From CAZSLI01 sp964607705 (GTDB lineage: Bacteria > Actinomycetota > Coriobacteriia > Anaerosomatales > PHET01): a stretch of 64,000 nucleotides of DNA. The DNA is taken from contig CAZSLI010000002.1 in NCBI GenBank assembly GCA_964607705.1, forward strand, positions 62,001-126,000, read 5' to 3'. The notes beneath the pieces were generated by a model. The model saw nothing but the letters and a program-made list of their open reading frames with translations. It was not told the origin of the DNA and ran no database searches. This document shows, piece by piece, positions 32,444 through 40,611 of this stretch (the first letter of the stretch is position 1; each line of letters begins with the position of its first letter). A program made the position numbers and the translations under genes.

Positions 32444-33693
32444 GGTGTTCCTTCTTCCATGTCGAGCCGCACGCACTCCACTGGAGTGCCGGCGGCGAAG
32501 AATCCTTCGCCTTCGGGCAGTACCACGAAGCAGTTGCCGCGGTGGGCTGCGGTCAGCAGCGCCGACGACTGGCTGTGCGGCAGCGATGCCACGTAGCCGT
32601 TATCGCCGCGCTCGACCCGCCCGCGCAGGTAATAGCGACGGTCCTGCTTCTTCTTCACGTCGTGGCTGAGGACCGCCGGCGTCACGGGCCTGTCAATCGC
32701 CGAATACCCCTGCATCAAGCGAAGCGCGGGCCGAACGAATACCTCGAAGCCCACGTAGGTACTCGTCGGATTGCCCGGCAGGCCGAAGAAGGGGACGCCG
32801 GCGATCGAGCCCATCGTCTGGGGGTTGCCGGGACGCATCTTCACCTTGCAGAAGGTCAGCTCGCCGAGCTCCTCGAGCACCGGCTTCACGTAGTCGAAGT
32901 CGCCCACCGAGACGCCGCCGCTCGTGGCGATGAAGTCGCACTCCTCGGCGGCCTTCGTGAAGGCGGCACGGGTGACGTCGAGCTCGTCGGCGACGATCGG
33001 GTAGCGGACGGGCACGCCGCCGGCGGCGAGCACCTGCGCGGCGATCGAGTAGCTGTTGGAGTTGCGGATCTTGCCCGGGCCGGGCCTCTCGGCGATCTCG
33101 ACCAGCTCGCTGCCGGTCGAGATGATCGCGACGCGCGGGCGGCGGTAGACCTTCACGGTCGCGTGACCGGTGGCAGCGAGCAGGCCGATGCCGGCGGGGC
33201 CGAGGACGTCGCCCGCGGAGATGACGACGTCGCCGGCGCGCACTTCCTCGCCGCGCAGGCGGATGTGGTCACCGGGCTTCGCCTCGATCTCGAACGCGAC
33301 GCGCGAGCCGATGCCGCCGTCCCCTTCGACCGGACGCGCGCGTTCGACCATGACGACGGCGTCGGCGCCCGCTGGCACAGCAGCGCCGGTCATGATGCGC
33401 GCCGCCTGGCCGGGACCGACCACGATACCGGCGACGTCGTCTCCCGCCGCGATGTGCGCGATGACGTCGAGCACCGCGGGGGCCGCCTCGGTAGCACCGG
33501 CGGTATCCGCAGCGCATAGGGCGAAGCCGTCCATGGCGGAGTTGTCGAAGGGCGAGACGTCGATGTCGCTGGCTGCGTCCTCGGCAAGCACGCGGCCGAG
33601 GGCATCGAGCAGGGAGACTTCCTCGGCGGGAAGCGTGGTGATGCGCTCAAAAAGCAGGGCTCGCGCCTGTTCGACGGACATGACCTCAGGCAT
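32440..33693 (-). CDS. moeA: Molybdopterin molybdenumtransferase MoeA
   Basis: The protein has 417 residues with the full four-domain MoeA sequence. Markers are VSPFDNSAMDGFAL, AARIMTGAAVPAGADAVVMVE, IISTGSELVE, the MPT-binding TSGGVSVGDFDYV, KVKMRPGNPQTMGS and FFGLPGNPTSTYVGFEVFV. It inserts molybdate (or tungstate) into adenylylated molybdopterin. The 8-base overlap with the MobA-FdhD gene upstream and the 4-base overlap with the small gene downstream show tight coupling. Only one MoeA is seen in the window although some tungsten-using organisms have two. Confidence 0.96.
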   Translation of the reverse strand: MPEVMSVEQARALLFERITTLPAEEVSLLDALGRVLAEDAASDIDVSPFDNSAMDGFALCAADTAGATEAAPAVLDVIAHIAAGDDVAGIVVGPGQAARIMTGAAVPAGADAVVMVERARPVEGDGGIGSRVAFEIEAKPGDHIRLRGEEVRAGDVVISAGDVLGPAGIGLLAATGHATVKVYRRPRVAIISTGSELVEIAERPGPGKIRNSNSYSIAAQVLAAGGVPVRYPIVADELDVTRAAFTKAAEECDFIATSGGVSVGDFDYVKPVLEELGELTFCKVKMRPGNPQTMGSIAGVPFFGLPGNPTSTYVGFEVFVRPALRLMQGYSAIDRPVTPAVLSHDVKKKQDRRYYLRGRVERGDNGYVASLPHSQSSALLTAAHRGNCFVVLPEGEGFFAAGTPVECVRLDMEEGTP

Positions 33694-35095
33694 CGGGGGC
33701 CTCCTCGGAGAGCACCCTCTCGGGGTGCGTGTAGACGGTGAGCTTGCCGCCGCGTGCGTACCCCACGAGTGCGATGCCGAGACGCTCCCCGAGCTCGGCG
33801 GCGAGGTCCGTCACTGCGCTTCGCGAGGCGACGACCGGCACGCGCGCCTTGGCCGACTTGACCGCCATCTCGTAGGAGATGCGACCCGTAGCGACGAGGG
33901 TGCAGTCGCGGGTATCGATGCCGTCGAGCCATGCCCTGCCGAGGACCTTGTCCACGGCGTTGTGGCGACCCACGTCTTCACGGGCGACGAGCAACTTGCC
34001 CTCGCGGCCGAGTCCGGCGGCGTGCATGCCTCCGGTATCGCGGTAGAGGGTGGCGGCGTCCGCGAGCTCGCGAACAAGGTCGTAGATGGCGGCTCCAGCA
34101 ACTGTGAACGTGGTGTCGAGCGGCGCGATGCCGCGTGCGTGACCAACCGAGGCGAACGTCACTCCCTTGCCGCAGCCGCTGGTGAGATAGCGCGTGCGCT
34201 CGGCGAAGTCCGCCGGGACCTCTTCCAGGGTGCTGACCCAGACGAGACCGCGCTTGGCGTCCGCCTCGACCGAGACGAGCGCGGAGCGGTCGCTCAGCAG
34301 ACCCTCGGCGTAGAGGAAACCGATCGCGAGCTCCTCGAGATCGTTCGGGGTGGCCTGCGTGGTCGCCACCTCCACGTCGTTCAGGTGGATCGTGATGGGG
34401 CGCTCGCTCGGCATGCCGCGGGGACGGCGGGTCGCGACTTCGACGACTTCGAGCTTGCGGGCCTTGCGATGCGGCTTCATTGCCTCGCGGGCATCAGCGA
34501 GGTCGGCCGGAGTGTTCACGTTGACGAGCGAGCGCAGATCGGGATCGGCCGAACGCAGCGCCTCGACAGGCACCTCGGCGACCTTGACGTAGGGAAGCAG
34601 CGCGATCAGGCGGCGGCGGCCGGTCTCAAGCACCTCGCGCGCGGGGCGCTTGCAGGCCTCGCGGCGGTAGAGTGCAAGAAGCGGCTCAGGGCCGGCCTCG
34701 GTCACAGGGAGCACGACATCGGCATCGCCACGCGCGTCCCACAGTGCGCGGATGATCGCGGGCTCGAGATGCGGCATGTCGGCTGCAACAGCGAAGACCC
34801 ACTCGCCGCTCGCGTTGTCGAGCGCCGTGACGAGCCCGCCGAGGGGACCCTGGTAGGCCACCTCGTCGCGGAGCACCTCGACGCCCAGCGGGAGCGCCGT
34901 GCCGTCGAGCGCCTCGGGCCGGTTGGTGATGACGAGCGTCTGCTCGCACACTTCGCCCACCGCGTCACAGACACGCGCCACGAGCGTGCGACCATCCACC
35001 GACAACAGCGTCTTGTCGACGCCCATGCGCAGCGAACGACCGCCCGCCAGCACGGCGGCGGTTATCGGAAGCCTTGGCGACTCCTCAGAACTCAA
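33686..35095 (-). CDS. MobA-FdhD fusion: MGD synthase plus formate dehydrogenase sulfurtransferase
   Basis: One uninterrupted frame holds two enzymes. Residues about 10-200 are MobA (AAVLAGGRSLRMGVDKTLL, GPLGGLVTAL, AAADMPHL type motif FAVAADMPHL), which attaches GMP to the pterin. Residues about 205-469 are FdhD (VAREDVGRHNAVDKVLGRAWL, CTLVATGRISYEMAVKSAKARVPV region, TSGCGKGVTF), which sulfurates the cofactor of formate dehydrogenase. The FdhD active loop has one Cys (SGCGKG) where E. coli has CxxC. I start at the TTG at 35095, with AAGGG upstream and nine residues before the MobA core; GTG codons at 35155 or 35128 are alternatives. The fusion ties the last two steps for formate dehydrogenase activation together. 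Confidence 0.9.
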   Translation of the reverse strand: MSSEESPRLPITAAVLAGGRSLRMGVDKTLLSVDGRTLVARVCDAVGEVCEQTLVITNRPEALDGTALPLGVEVLRDEVAYQGPLGGLVTALDNASGEWVFAVAADMPHLEPAIIRALWDARGDADVVLPVTEAGPEPLLALYRREACKRPAREVLETGRRRLIALLPYVKVAEVPVEALRSADPDLRSLVNVNTPADLADAREAMKPHRKARKLEVVEVATRRPRGMPSERPITIHLNDVEVATTQATPNDLEELAIGFLYAEGLLSDRSALVSVEADAKRGLVWVSTLEEVPADFAERTRYLTSGCGKGVTFASVGHARGIAPLDTTFTVAGAAIYDLVRELADAATLYRDTGGMHAAGLGREGKLLVAREDVGRHNAVDKVLGRAWLDGIDTRDCTLVATGRISYEMAVKSAKARVPVVASRSAVTDLAAELGERLGIALVGYARGGKLTVYTHPERVLSEEAPDA

Positions 35096-35166
35096 ACGAC
35101 TGCCCTTACCCTTCGGAGCGTCGCGCACGCGGCATCTGCCGGAGCCGCAGCGCACTCCACATCATT

Positions 35167-36276
35167 CTAACCGTGCCGGTCGTCCTCCTGCGGCCGCCAG
35201 CGAACCGCCGTGGCCTTGAACACCGCGAGCACGGGCATTCCGGGCTGCAGTGAAAGCTCGCTCGCCGCTGCTCGCGACACGGAGGCAGCAAGTCTCACGC
35301 CGTCGCCACGGAGGCGCGCCAGCACGGTCGCTCCGCGCGGCTCGAGCTGGTCGATGACCGCTTCAAGCCGGTTTCGGGCCGTCGTGAGCGGTAGCTCTGC
35401 TCCCGCTTCGAACAAGAGGACGTCTTCAGGCCTGACGGCGAAGGTCACCGCCGACCCCACCTCTGCCGATCCTGACGCGAAGATCACGCTGGCGGCGCTT
35501 GCCAACTCAACGAGCCCCTCGTGGACCGCCTTCACGACCGCCGTAGCCGGCGCCTCGAGGCCGAGGAACCCGGCAGTCCAGTCGTCGGAAGGCAGGCTGG
35601 TCACCTCGTCCGCCGAGCCCGAAGCGACGATGCGGCCTTCGCGCATGACCGCGATGTAGTCCGCGACGGTGAGCGCCTCGTCCTGATCGTGCGTGACGTA
35701 GACGACCGTCACGCCGCTGTCTCTCAGGATGCTCGCGAAGTCCTGCGTGAGGCGTCGCTTGAGCAGCGCGTCGAGGGATGCCAGCGGCTCATCGAGCAGC
35801 AGGACGCGGGGCTCGACCACGAGCGCTCGGGCGAGCGAGACCCGCTGCGACTCGCCGCCGGACAACGACAGCGCACTGCGGTCCGCGTAGCCCGAGAGCC
35901 CCACACGCTCAAGGGCGTCGGCGACTCGGCCGGCGCGCTCCTCGGCGGGAATCCCGCGCACCATGAGGCCGTATTCGACGTTCTGCCGCACGCTGCCCTT
36001 GAACAGGTACGGCCTTTGGAACACAGCCGCCAAAGAGAGTCGGGCATCTCGGTCGCGGGTGGTGACGGCGCGGCCGTCGAGCAGCACGCGCCCCGCATCC
36101 GGACGCTCGAGCAGTGCAAGTAGATGGAGGAGCGTGGTCTTACCCGACCCGGAGGGGCCGAGCAGCGCCATGGTGCTACCTGCGGGCACTTCGACGGAGG
36201 GGACGTCGAGGACGAATCCAGTCTTCTTGAATGAACGGCGGAGCCGTTCGCCCCCTATCGACAGTGGTAGGGCCAT
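35167..36276 (-). CDS. tupC: Tungstate ABC transporter ATP-binding protein
   Basis: The protein has 369 residues. The ATPase domain (1-235) has Walker A LLGPSGSGKTTLL, a Q-loop (AAVFQRPYLF), signature LSLSGGESQR, Walker B VLLLDEPLASLD and the H-loop VYVTHDQDEA. The C-terminal 120 residues form TOBE/MOP-like regulatory strands (FAVRPEDVLLF, VRLAASVSRAAASEL), which could sense oxyanion. It overlaps the start of the permease stop by one base and sits in the order substrate protein, permease, ATPase, as in tupABC loci. It powers tungstate uptake. Confidence 0.92.
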   Translation of the reverse strand: MALPLSIGGERLRRSFKKTGFVLDVPSVEVPAGSTMALLGPSGSGKTTLLHLLALLERPDAGRVLLDGRAVTTRDRDARLSLAAVFQRPYLFKGSVRQNVEYGLMVRGIPAEERAGRVADALERVGLSGYADRSALSLSGGESQRVSLARALVVEPRVLLLDEPLASLDALLKRRLTQDFASILRDSGVTVVYVTHDQDEALTVADYIAVMREGRIVASGSADEVTSLPSDDWTAGFLGLEAPATAVVKAVHEGLVELASAASVIFASGSAEVGSAVTFAVRPEDVLLFEAGAELPLTTARNRLEAVIDQLEPRGATVLARLRGDGVRLAASVSRAAASELSLQPGMPVLAVFKATAVRWRPQEDDRHG

Positions 36277-36983
36277 CAGCGGCCCTCCCAGCGGTCGGCC
36301 GAGGTCTGCATCGTCGTCAACACGACATTCACGAAGATGACGATCGCCATCAGGACAAGTGACAGACCGAGCGCGGCGCCGTAGCGGCCCATGCGCGTGT
36401 ACTGCACGATCGCCGTGGTCATGACGCGCGTGTCGCCCGCGAGGTTGCCGCCGACCATCATCACGGCGCCCACCTCGGAGATCACCGAGCCGAAGCCCGC
36501 AGCCACGGCAGCGAGCAGGCCCATGCGGGCCTCACGCAGCGTGAGCAAGCCCACACGCCAACTGGGAGCTCCGAGCGCCTTGACCTGGCGAAGGAGGTCA
36601 CGCGGGACGGCAGACACGGCTACCGCGGTCACGGCCATGACCACCGGCGACGCGATGATCACCTGCGCGATGACCATCGCTGTCTTCGAATAGAGCAGCG
36701 ACAGGTCACCCAGCGGTCCTCGGCGGGAGAGCATCATCGCGACGATCAGCCCCACGAACACCGGCGGAAGCCCCATGCCTGCGTTGAAGACGATCAGTGC
36801 GACGTGCCGGCCGACGAACCGTTTCGTGCCCACGAGCAGCCCGATAGGTATGCCGATGAACAGGGCGATCGCCGTCGCCGTCCCCGAGACCTTCAGGGAG
36901 GTGACGACGATCGCCCATAGGTCGACGGTGCCAGAAGTCAGGAGGCCCAAGGCCTCTCTGAAGGCGTCGCCGAAGATGCCCAT
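36276..36983 (-). CDS. tupB: Tungstate ABC transporter permease
   Basis: The protein has 235 residues and about six membrane helices. The cytoplasmic EAA-type loop that contacts the ATPase is LRQVKALGAPSWRVGLLTLREARMGLLAAVAAGFG. Typical TupB phrases are GMGLPPVFVGLIVAMML, SVISEVGAVMMVGGNLAGDTRVMTTAIV. The size and sequence agree with TupB/WtpB-like permeases. It lies between tupA (16 bases away) and tupC. Confidence 0.93.
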   Translation of the reverse strand: MGIFGDAFREALGLLTSGTVDLWAIVVTSLKVSGTATAIALFIGIPIGLLVGTKRFVGRHVALIVFNAGMGLPPVFVGLIVAMMLSRRGPLGDLSLLYSKTAMVIAQVIIASPVVMAVTAVAVSAVPRDLLRQVKALGAPSWRVGLLTLREARMGLLAAVAAGFGSVISEVGAVMMVGGNLAGDTRVMTTAIVQYTRMGRYGAALGLSLVLMAIVIFVNVVLTTMQTSADRWEGR

Positions 36984-36999
36984 CGGAATCGGTCGCTGC

Positions 37000-37893
37000 C
37001 TACTGGGCGTTCGGAACGAACAACTGCTGCCCGTACTTCTCGACGCCGAAGTCTCCCACGACCTTCTGGCCTTCGGCCGACAGGATCCAGTCAGCGAACG
37101 CCTGACCGCCCTGCTGGTTCTTGGCGTCGGTCACGACGATCACGCCGTACTGGTTCAACAGCGCCTTGTCGCCCTCCCAAAGGATGACGAGGTCGACGGT
37201 GTCCTGCATCGAGAGGAAGGTCGCGCGGTCCACGAGAGTGTAGGCGCCCTTCTCGGAGGCCACCTTGAGCGTCTCGCCCATGCCCTGGCCGGTCTCCTCG
37301 TACCACTTGTCGGCCTCCGGGGTGGGGGTGGGCACGACGCCGGCGCCGGCCCACAGCTTGAGTTCCTTCTTGTTGGTGCCGGAGTCGTCACCGCGGGAGA
37401 CGAAGGTCGCCTTTCCCGCATCGCCGGTCTTGGCGATGTTCTGCATGGCTTCGGTGGTGTCCTTGGAAGCCTTGACGCCCGCCGGGTCGGCCGAGGGGCC
37501 CACGATCAGGAAGTCGTTGTACATGACGTCCTTACGCTCCACACCGAAGCCGGCCGCGACGAACTTCTCTTCGTCGGCCTTGGCGTGCACGAGAAGAACG
37601 TCCGCGTCCTTGTTCTCGCCCAACTTCAGCGCTTCGCCGGTGCCTACCGCGATGACCTGCACTTTGTACTCGGGATTCGCCTTCTCGAACGCAGGAATGA
37701 GCACGTCGAAGAGCCCCGAGTCCTGCGTCGAAGTGGTCGATGCGAGTACGACGTTTGAGGTCTTGGCGGGTTCGGCCGCCGATGTATCCTCCGCCTTGGG
37801 CTGCGTGCAGCCCACGAGGCTGAAGATGAGCAGCGCCGAGAACGCAAGCGCCGCGACGCGCCGCGCGAGCGGCGCCCCCTTGAGGTGGTGCAT
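37000..37893 (-). CDS. tupA: Tungstate-binding lipoprotein TupA
   Basis: The protein has 297 residues from the ATG at 37893, whose ribosome binding site (GGAAAGGAG) is part of the riboswitch just upstream. A lipoprotein signal ends LIFSLVGC (Cys near 24). The TupA ligand-binding signature is clear: VVLASTTSTQDSGLFDVLIPAFE, VIAVGTGEALKLGENKDADVLLVHAK, YNDFLIVGP, FVSRGDDSGTNKKEL and GAYTLVDRATFL. TupA proteins bind tungstate in strong preference to molybdate. Supply of W fits the selenocysteine formate dehydrogenase at 15-19 kb. Confidence 0.95.
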   Translation of the reverse strand: MHHLKGAPLARRVAALAFSALLIFSLVGCTQPKAEDTSAAEPAKTSNVVLASTTSTQDSGLFDVLIPAFEKANPEYKVQVIAVGTGEALKLGENKDADVLLVHAKADEEKFVAAGFGVERKDVMYNDFLIVGPSADPAGVKASKDTTEAMQNIAKTGDAGKATFVSRGDDSGTNKKELKLWAGAGVVPTPTPEADKWYEETGQGMGETLKVASEKGAYTLVDRATFLSMQDTVDLVILWEGDKALLNQYGVIVVTDAKNQQGGQAFADWILSAEGQKVVGDFGVEKYGQQLFVPNAQ

Positions 37894-37897
37894 GTCG

Positions 37898-38000
37898 ATC
37901 TCCTTTCCGAGCACGGGAGGCGAGGTCCGTTTCCAGCACCTGCCCTGACGGTCCGGTTGCCGTAGGCGGGATGCCCTTAGGCGCTTCCGGACTCGGAGAC
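37898..38000 (-). promoter_or_regulatory. Moco/Tuco riboswitch overlapping the tupA ribosome binding site
   Basis: The RNA begins TCTCCGAGTCC and ends CGCCTCCCGTGCTCGGAAAGGAGA split by variable stems, with TCTCC pairing GGAGA as P1. Landmarks CCTAAGG, GGAAAC, CGCCTCCC and GGAAAGGAGATCG recur in the element upstream of fdh at 19767-19870. Here the 3' strand of P1 is itself the tupA ribosome binding site, six to seven bases before the ATG, so cofactor binding would hide it and shut off metal import. A further 11-bp hairpin (38003-38031) precedes it and may end the upstream molbindin transcript. Region 37894-38087 shows no gene. Confidence 0.78.
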
Positions 38001-38087
38001 ATGTCGGCCGAGGCACCACACCTCGACCGACAAGAAGCCTACTACAACATCAGCGCGATAGCGCGAGCGTGATGAAGAAGGGTGTCG

Positions 38088-38294
38088 CTATTCAGCGGCG
38101 AGCATCACGCTGTCGGCCTTGATGATGGCGACCGCGTCGGAACCCACGGCGAGCCCGAGTTCACGGACTGCGTCGACCGTCACGACAGCAGTCAGCGACT
38201 GGCCTCCCACCTCGATGGTGACCTGGGCCTCGACTGCGCCCTCCTTTATCGCTGTGACCTTGCCCTTGAGCTGGTTACGCGCAGACAACCTCAT
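38088..38294 (-). CDS. Molbindin (Mop-domain molybdate/tungstate-binding protein)
   Basis: The protein has 68 residues forming one Mop/TOBE domain: RLSARNQLKGKVTAIKEGAV, EVGGQSLTAVVTVDAVRELGLAVGSDAVAIIKADSVMLA. Proteins of this size form hexamers that store or buffer molybdate or tungstate in the cytoplasm. It sits directly upstream of the tungstate transporter, same strand, 87 bases before its riboswitch. It is preceded by GGAGG at a suitable distance from the ATG. Confidence 0.93.
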   Translation of the reverse strand: MRLSARNQLKGKVTAIKEGAVEAQVTIEVGGQSLTAVVTVDAVRELGLAVGSDAVAIIKADSVMLAAE

Positions 38295-38351
38295 GGGTTC
38301 CTCCTGTTCGCAGCTTCTGACAGAGAGTTGTTGCCCGAAGCCCAGGCGGCG

Positions 38352-39254
38352 CTATCGGTCGCTGAGGCTGACGGCAGCCTTCAGGTGCTCGTGGAAGGCG
38401 TTAGCCGCGCGGGTCAGCGTACCTTTGGGGAGCACCGCGAAGAACGGGCGCCCTGCCGGGAATCCCTGCGCGTCCACCTCGGCGACCGTGCCAAGCCGCA
38501 GCGCCTTATCGGCGACGTAGCGGCTCACAACGGCGATTCCGAGACCTCCCTCGACGGCGCTCACGATCGCCTCGCCGGTGCCGAGCTCGACCATGACGCG
38601 CAACTCGGTGGTCTCGAGGCCGTTCTCGGCGAGCAGCCGCTCGGCGACGAGCCGCGTGCCGGAGCCAGACTCGCGGAACACCCAGGGTTCGTCGCACAGC
38701 TCGGCCAGGGGGATCGCCTTGCGAGCGGCCAGGGGGCTCGACGTGGGCGCTATGAGGACGAGCTCGTCGTGGCCGAGCTCCTCGAACCTGCACCTTGCGC
38801 CGCGGACGATAGCGCCCGTGATGCCGTACTGTGCCGCGCCGCTCTCGACCGCTTCCACCACGCGGGCGGTATCACTGATGGCTATCGAGATGCCGACCTC
38901 GGGGTTCTCGGCGATGAACGAGCCGAGAAGCGAGGGGATGAGGTAGTCACCGGGAGTGCTGCTCGCAGCGATGGTGAGCCGTCCCGATACCGTGCCCGAG
39001 AGCGCCTCGATGTCGTCGCGAGCCTCGTCGAGTTGCTCGAGCACCTTGCGCGCGTGTGGCATGAGGCTGCGGCCGGCCTCCGTGAGGTCCACGCGCCGAT
39101 AGCGGCGGTCGAGCAGGGTGACGCCGAGATCGGCCTCGAGCCCCTGCACCTGCATGGTGACGGCCGGCTGGGACACGCCCATGGCCCGGGCGGCCGCCGA
39201 GAACGACCCGCGGTCCACCACGGTCACGAAGGCGCGCAGTTGCGAAACGTTCAC
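38352..39254 (-). CDS. LysR-family transcriptional regulator
   Basis: The protein has 300 residues from the GTG at 39254, which has GGGGAGAG upstream. The helix-turn-helix is at 1-60 (VNVSQLRAFVTVVDRGSFSAAARAMGVSQPAVTMQVQGLE style), and the effector-binding domain follows (LTIAASSTPGDYLIPSLLGSF, VVEAVESGAAQYGITGA, VFRESGSGTRLVAERLL). The sequence is of the CysB/CbbR-like class that senses small anions or metabolites; members linked to selenium or molybdate genes exist in anaerobes. Being first in a run of metal/cofactor genes, it plausibly controls them. It is divergent from the Fur-family gene. Confidence 0.9.
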   Translation of the reverse strand: MNVSQLRAFVTVVDRGSFSAAARAMGVSQPAVTMQVQGLEADLGVTLLDRRYRRVDLTEAGRSLMPHARKVLEQLDEARDDIEALSGTVSGRLTIAASSTPGDYLIPSLLGSFIAENPEVGISIAISDTARVVEAVESGAAQYGITGAIVRGARCRFEELGHDELVLIAPTSSPLAARKAIPLAELCDEPWVFRESGSGTRLVAERLLAENGLETTELRVMVELGTGEAIVSAVEGGLGIAVVSRYVADKALRLGTVAEVDAQGFPAGRPFFAVLPKGTLTRAANAFHEHLKAAVSLSDR

Positions 39255-39326
39255 GGACTCTCCCCTCGGCTTGTGTGTCCCCATCATAAGCGATGGCTAT
39301 AGCGCTCAACGGGTATAGTGCGCTAG

Positions 39327-39341
39327 TGAGAATCATTCTCA
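39327..39341. promoter_or_regulatory. Fur-family 7-1-7 operator with -10 promoter element
   Basis: TGAGAAT-C-ATTCTCA is a perfect 7-1-7 palindrome, the form bound by Fur, Zur, Nur and PerR dimers. A -10-like TATAGT lies just upstream at 39314-39319, so the box covers the start of transcription and would repress. It precedes the Fur-family gene itself and the nickel/cobalt transporter, arguing for autoregulation. Confidence 0.72.
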
Positions 39342-39355
39342 TCAAGGGACATGCG

Positions 39356-39808
39356 GTGCACGATCCGGTACGCGAGGCATACGGGCAGGGCAGGATGACC
39401 GACCAGCGCCGATCGGTCGCGCTGGCGGCCGCCGCCATGCCGGGCGCCTTCACGGTCGACGAACTTGCCGAGGAGTTGCGCGACGCGTCCGCAGCCTCGA
39501 TCGCCACGGCCACGGTCTATCGCGCCGTTGCAGCGATGGAGGCAGCAGGCTCGCTGGAGCGCGTGGGGGTGCGCGAGGGCGCTGCGCTCTACGTCTACTG
39601 CGGAGCGAAGGGCCACCATCACCACGTGGTCTGCGATTCGTGCGGGCGCGTTGCCGAGACGACCTGCCCGATAGATGTCGCAGCCGTCTCCACCGACGGC
39701 TTCGTCGTCACGCGCCATGAGGTCACGCTCTACGGGCTCTGCCCGGCGTGCGCCTCGAGCAAGGCGGACGGGCCTGACCGCGACACCGTCGACACGGGCG
39801 AGCGCTGA
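39356..39808 (+). CDS. Fur-family metal-responsive regulator
   Basis: The protein has 150 residues from the GTG at 39356 (AAGGGA six bases before); an upstream ATG would place the operator inside the coding region. A winged helix-turn-helix is followed by the Fur dimer domain: TATVYRAVAAMEAAGSLERV, then the metal region GAKGHHHHVVCDSCGRVAE and the closing CPAC, giving two CxxC pairs for structural zinc. A run of four His in the sensory site is notable. Gene order with an ECF cobalt/nickel transporter suggests a nickel (Nur) or zinc (Zur) role over iron. Stop and cbiM start share a base. Confidence 0.9.
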   Translation: MHDPVREAYGQGRMTDQRRSVALAAAAMPGAFTVDELAEELRDASAASIATATVYRAVAAMEAAGSLERVGVREGAALYVYCGAKGHHHHVVCDSCGRVAETTCPIDVAAVSTDGFVVTRHEVTLYGLCPACASSKADGPDRDTVDTGER

Positions 39809-40611
39809 TGTCACATCTTCACGTCCCCGATGGCGTGCTACCTGTCTGGCTCTGGGCCAGCGGATGGGCGCTCACGCTCGTCATGGTCTGGATCGCAGGG
39901 CAGGCATCTCAACCCTCCCACCGGCGGCGACGGGTGCCTCTGCTCGCCGTCGTGTCGGCGGTCATGCTCGTCGCGATGTCCAGCGAGATCGTGCCGATCG
40001 CCTACCACGTCAACCTCACCGTCGCCGGCGGCGCGCTTCTGGGCCCGGCACTGTCCCCCATCGCCGCGTTCATCGTGGTCGTCGTCCTCGCGCTCCTCGG
40101 ACACGGAGGAGTCACGGTGATCGGGCTCAACACGCTCATCATCACCTGCGAGATGGTGCTTGGCTGGGCGCTCTTCCGCGGCGCCGTCCGACTCCTCGGC
40201 AGGAAGCGGGTGCGGACATCGGCGGCAGTTGCCACCGTGCTCACGCTGGCCACCACGACGTTGATGCTGGTCGGCATCGTCGCGCTCGGCGGGAGCGCCG
40301 CGACCGGGCGTGAAACGGGCGCACTCGATCCGTCGACACTGAAGTTCGAGTCACCGCTGAGAGGCGGTGTCTTGTCCCAAGGTCTCTTCTCGGGCGGCGA
40401 GTCGTCTGCCGAGCAGACCGCGGCCGCCGAGCTATCGGTGAAGCGCTTCGCGACCACGGTCTTCATCCTCGGGCCGATCGGGTGGGCGCTCGAGGCTCTC
40501 GTGGTGGCGCTGGTCCTCGGCTACATCGCCCGCGTGCGGCCGGGGCTACTCTTCCGCGACGAGGCGCGGCACGAACGAGTGCTTCCAGGCGATGAGGCAG
40601 GTGGCCACTAG
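39808..40611 (+). CDS. cbiM: Nickel/cobalt ECF transporter substrate-binding membrane component
   Basis: The protein has 267 residues with about seven membrane helices. The N-terminal metal-binding signature is HLHVPDGVLP, a version of the MHxxDG motif in which two extra residues precede the usual second-position His. Further markers: SSEIVPIAYHVNLTVAGGALLGP and HGGVTVIGLNTLIITCE. A 75-residue loop before the last helix (ALDPSTLKFESPLRGG...) may replace a separate CbiN or NikN, none of which is seen. Cobalt and nickel cannot be told apart by sequence; the nearby [NiFe] hydrogenase favours nickel. Confidence 0.9.
   Translation: MSHLHVPDGVLPVWLWASGWALTLVMVWIAGQASQPSHRRRRVPLLAVVSAVMLVAMSSEIVPIAYHVNLTVAGGALLGPALSPIAAFIVVVVLALLGHGGVTVIGLNTLIITCEMVLGWALFRGAVRLLGRKRVRTSAAVATVLTLATTTLMLVGIVALGGSAATGRETGALDPSTLKFESPLRGGVLSQGLFSGGESSAEQTAAAELSVKRFATTVFILGPIGWALEALVVALVLGYIARVRPGLLFRDEARHERVLPGDEAGGH

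Noticed and set aside
37498..38019. Upstream start for TupA
   Set aside because: A longer frame exists to 38019, but it crosses the riboswitch and would remove the lipoprotein signal from the N-terminus.
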